Positions 61,724 through 64,000 of a stretch of DNA of 64,000 nucleotides are shown here, piece by piece (the stretch's first letter is position 1; every line of letters starts with the position of its first letter). Under the pieces are notes generated by a model, which saw only the letters and a program-made list of their open reading frames with translations, was not told where the DNA came from and made no database searches. The position numbers and the translations under genes were made by a program. The DNA is taken from positions 806,001-870,000 of the forward strand of contig JABWDB010000014.1 of the NCBI GenBank assembly GCA_019614645.1, read 5' to 3'. Source of the DNA: Stratiolaelaps scimitus. Lineage: Eukaryota > Arthropoda > Arachnida > Mesostigmata > Laelapidae.

Positions 61724-63134
61724 TTAACTACGCGGAGGATACCGAGAATTCGATTTCGTCGACGGGGTCACCACTGGCTGGTCATCTTGCACAAAACCAG
61801 TGAGGCCTTCACCTTCAAATGCTTCCTGTAATGGGCAGATGTACTTCGAGGCAGGCCTTGCATCCTGCAATGCGCGGTACGGATCAATGGCACTTCCACC
61901 CGGTCCACTTTCAATAGCCGTAATGTCTGGTTTTGGCAGTAGCCGGAGCGAATCAGATCGAGCATGCTCTCGCCTTACGATTCCAGTGTAGCGACCAATT
62001 GGAACATATGTGGCAGGTCGAGAGGGATGAGTCAGGCGGTCACCACGAGCTTGGCTGATATGTGACGGCGTGGTCGTCGTGGTCGACGGCGTGGTCGATT
62101 GGTCACTAGAATTGGCAGCAAGTACTGACTCGAACGCCTCTGCGAAGTCATTGATATCCTTACGCTGTACGCAGACTAGGTCACATTCTTCCATGCAATA
62201 GAAAATGAAGCCGTTACCTCCACAGCCGCCGTAAGTGAAACGTTTACAACGCCCAGAAGTAGCATCAAAAAAGACTCCGGGTAAGGCAGCCCGGCATGCT
62301 CCAGTGACAGGCCGTAGGGTACATCTCACTGAAAATAGCGCATTAGGAAAAAGAGCTCTGATGGTACAGGATTTTGTCAGCTCATAAATATAATTCGCAA
62401 TTGGTCAGGTCGCTAGAAAGGTGAAGTAATGCATAAGCTAACAGCAATACCCGTAGTGGATGCAACGGATGGATGTGATAACATTTCCAGCCGACACGCA
62501 AAGTTACATACAAACTAACTTTATGTGGTTATATGCACGCATGACAAAATGAAGATTGATTATATTTGTGTTAAACCAGAGAGCACGTCCACGCAGTGAA
62601 TCTCATTGTTCGTTGTGTAGGAACTTGCCATTTTTTTATAGGCGTAAATCTGTTTCCTTGAATATCTCTTCTTCCCTCGTTTTAGTTTATCGCTGTCAGA
62701 CCCGCTGTGGAATCGTATGTCTACCATTATCAAAGGCTAAACAAGATAAATCTACACGTTCGTAAAGGGAGTCACCTACGCGAAGCACCATGGGCTCAAT
62801 AGAGGCCTTCTGCGCAGTCGGGAGGGGGGAGTGTTAAAGGAAATATGGCCTATACCTTTAGTTAATGATTTGGCCATATACGCCTACAATGCTCCCGTTA
62901 CATACGCGTAGCCCCATACGGTTCTATGACATGTACAGGCTGGGGGGGTCTGCACATGACGAAAACGTTGCTTATTATTATTATCCGCATACCACAAGGA
63001 AAACATCGGTAGCACTCACAGTCGAGGGGGCTTGTTGGCGCAGACGATGTTCGTGTTGTCAAGATAAGTAGAAATCCAATGGCCAAAGGTACTACTATGC
63101 GTTGGCTCCGTCGCCACAAACACAATAACAACAT
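61724..63134 (-). CDS. Secreted Kunitz-domain protein with long tail, 2 exons
   Basis: Exons on the minus strand are 63134-63020 and 62328-61724 (GT-AG, phase 1), giving 239 aa. The first exon encodes a signal peptide (core IVVPLAIGFLLILT, likely cut after TRTSSA). The Kunitz domain spans about residues 41-91 with exact spacing C-8-C-15-C-7-C-12-C-3-C and the typical FTYGGCGGNG. The P1 position after the second Cys is Arg51 (GACRAALPG), which fits trypsin-like protease inhibition. A seventh Cys (FIFYCMEEC, residue 83) stands where Thr or Ser is usual, and one more Cys (KYICPL) occurs in the tail, so an extra disulfide is possible. The tail of about 145 residues starts Thr/Ser/Pro-rich (likely O-glycosylated) and has no domain I know. 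The target protease is unknown. Confidence 0.9.
62329..63019 (-). other. Intron of the Kunitz gene
   Basis: Donor T/GTGAGT and acceptor TTTTCAG. No nested feature recognised. Confidence 0.8.
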
Positions 63135-64000
63135 AATGTCGTCAGTGCTTTACTGCTGTTTCCTTAGTACTCACTGCAGCGGATCTTCCAGAAAAACACA
63201 GACGGAACACTTTGTCGCTATATCGCTGCTCACCTTAGATGATCGACCCACCCTCGTGAGCCGACCAGCTGTGTTCACCCTGCCCGCCACCGAAATGAAT
63301 TATCAAATAGCTAATATGAGGTGCCGGTGCGAACAGAGTGAAGTCGGTGGGTGGAGAACGAGACGTCTTGCTCAGCCTTCGCGAGTACAACAGCAAATAG
63401 ATATTGGGCATGCGTGGACAGAGATTGTACCGGGTAGTGATAGGATAGCACGTACGAGGAGTGCCGGCTACATCATACGATAACTCGCTGCCTGTGGATG
63501 CAACAATAGTCCGCGATGAAAAATATCCTTTGAGCAACGTTTCCGTTTTTTTTTGCTGTTTCGTCCAGTCTAGTGAGAAAGGGCACATCATCATTCGTAA
63601 GCGAGAGAGAGAGAGAGACAGAACGATGGCTAGACAAACTGCGTGGAATAGACAACGCTACTTGTTCGCTGGGAGAGGGAGTGTAGTGTCAAACTGTAGA
63701 ATTCCTCATCAAATGTCAGACTTATTTATATAAGTGTGAGTGTACTTAAGTGAGCTAGGCGGATGTCGAATTTCTCTTGAGCTAATATGACGCCACTGAA
63801 ATAGTAGTTTATAGACGTAATTTCGACTTCGCATGATGACTGTGGACGAAGCCGTGGATGAAGCCGTTCAATAATAATGTGAAATATACTCATTGATTCT
63901 TTCTCTCCACTGAGGAAATGTTATTGAAATTCAGCATGGCGTGGGCTTTTCAATTGGGTGAGAAGGCGTAATGTGTTACTAATTGGCTAATACTTCACAT
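63135..64000. other. 5' flank of the Kunitz gene
   Basis: Should contain the promoter and 5' UTR of the minus-strand Kunitz gene. A plus-strand 134-codon frame (63079-63483) and a minus-strand 119-codon frame (63594-63235) overlap and resemble nothing known. (GA)n lies at about 63603-63617. Confidence 0.4.

Overview
The window looks like nuclear DNA of a small-genome arthropod, most likely a parasitiform mite (Varroa or a relative). The evidence is split genes with GT-AG introns of about 0.3 to 3.2 kb, AATAAA signals, neutral base composition full of (TA)n, (GA)n and (CAA)n tracts, animal protein families, and decayed mariner, LINE and SINE copies. The species is an inference from general features, not from a diagnostic sequence.

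Five genes could be assembled exon by exon with matching splice phases. (1) MMADHC/CblD, the cobalamin-trafficking protein, on the minus strand at 7718-12130: 4 exons, 297 aa. (2) A CTTNBP2 N-terminal-like protein (Drosophila Nausicaa family), plus strand, 28780-35245: 5 exons, about 648 aa. (3) A secreted serpin with a long Ser-rich N-terminal extension, plus strand, 48111-51840: 5 exons, 550 aa, predicted P1 Tyr. (4) A BTB-BACK-C2H2 zinc-finger protein, minus strand, 53550-56090: 3 exons, 621 aa. (5) A secreted single-Kunitz protein with an extra cysteine and a long Thr/Pro-rich tail, minus strand, 61724-63134: 2 exons, 239 aa. These are ordinary unlinked animal genes. Nothing suggests an operon or a common pathway, although the serpin and the Kunitz protein are both secreted protease-inhibitor types.

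Mobile DNA: a decayed LINE RT piece (6240-6790), a longer decayed LINE with endonuclease and RT parts (58865-61280), a dead mariner with both inverted ends (56780-57899), a GC-rich retroelement C-terminal fragment (52430-52655), and what look like three tRNA-derived SINE families. One SINE has a tRNA-Arg(UCU)-like head and a poly(A) tail (58598-58858). An 85-bp truncated copy of its 3' end sits in the BTB gene intron between perfect 15-bp target duplications (54459-54573). A second family is seen twice (9692-9790 and 20250-20342) and a third possibly once (26345-26428).

The rest: 1-4080 and 35246-40660 are A/GA-rich on the plus strand with many simple repeats and look like long 3' UTR-type sequence. 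Stretches at 14171-15660, 25180-25620 and 46930-48110 are GC- and CpG-rich and look like promoter/5' exon regions. The remaining 15-28 kb and 40.7-46.9 kb show no gene I can support. I saw no tRNA or rRNA genes and no CRISPR array.
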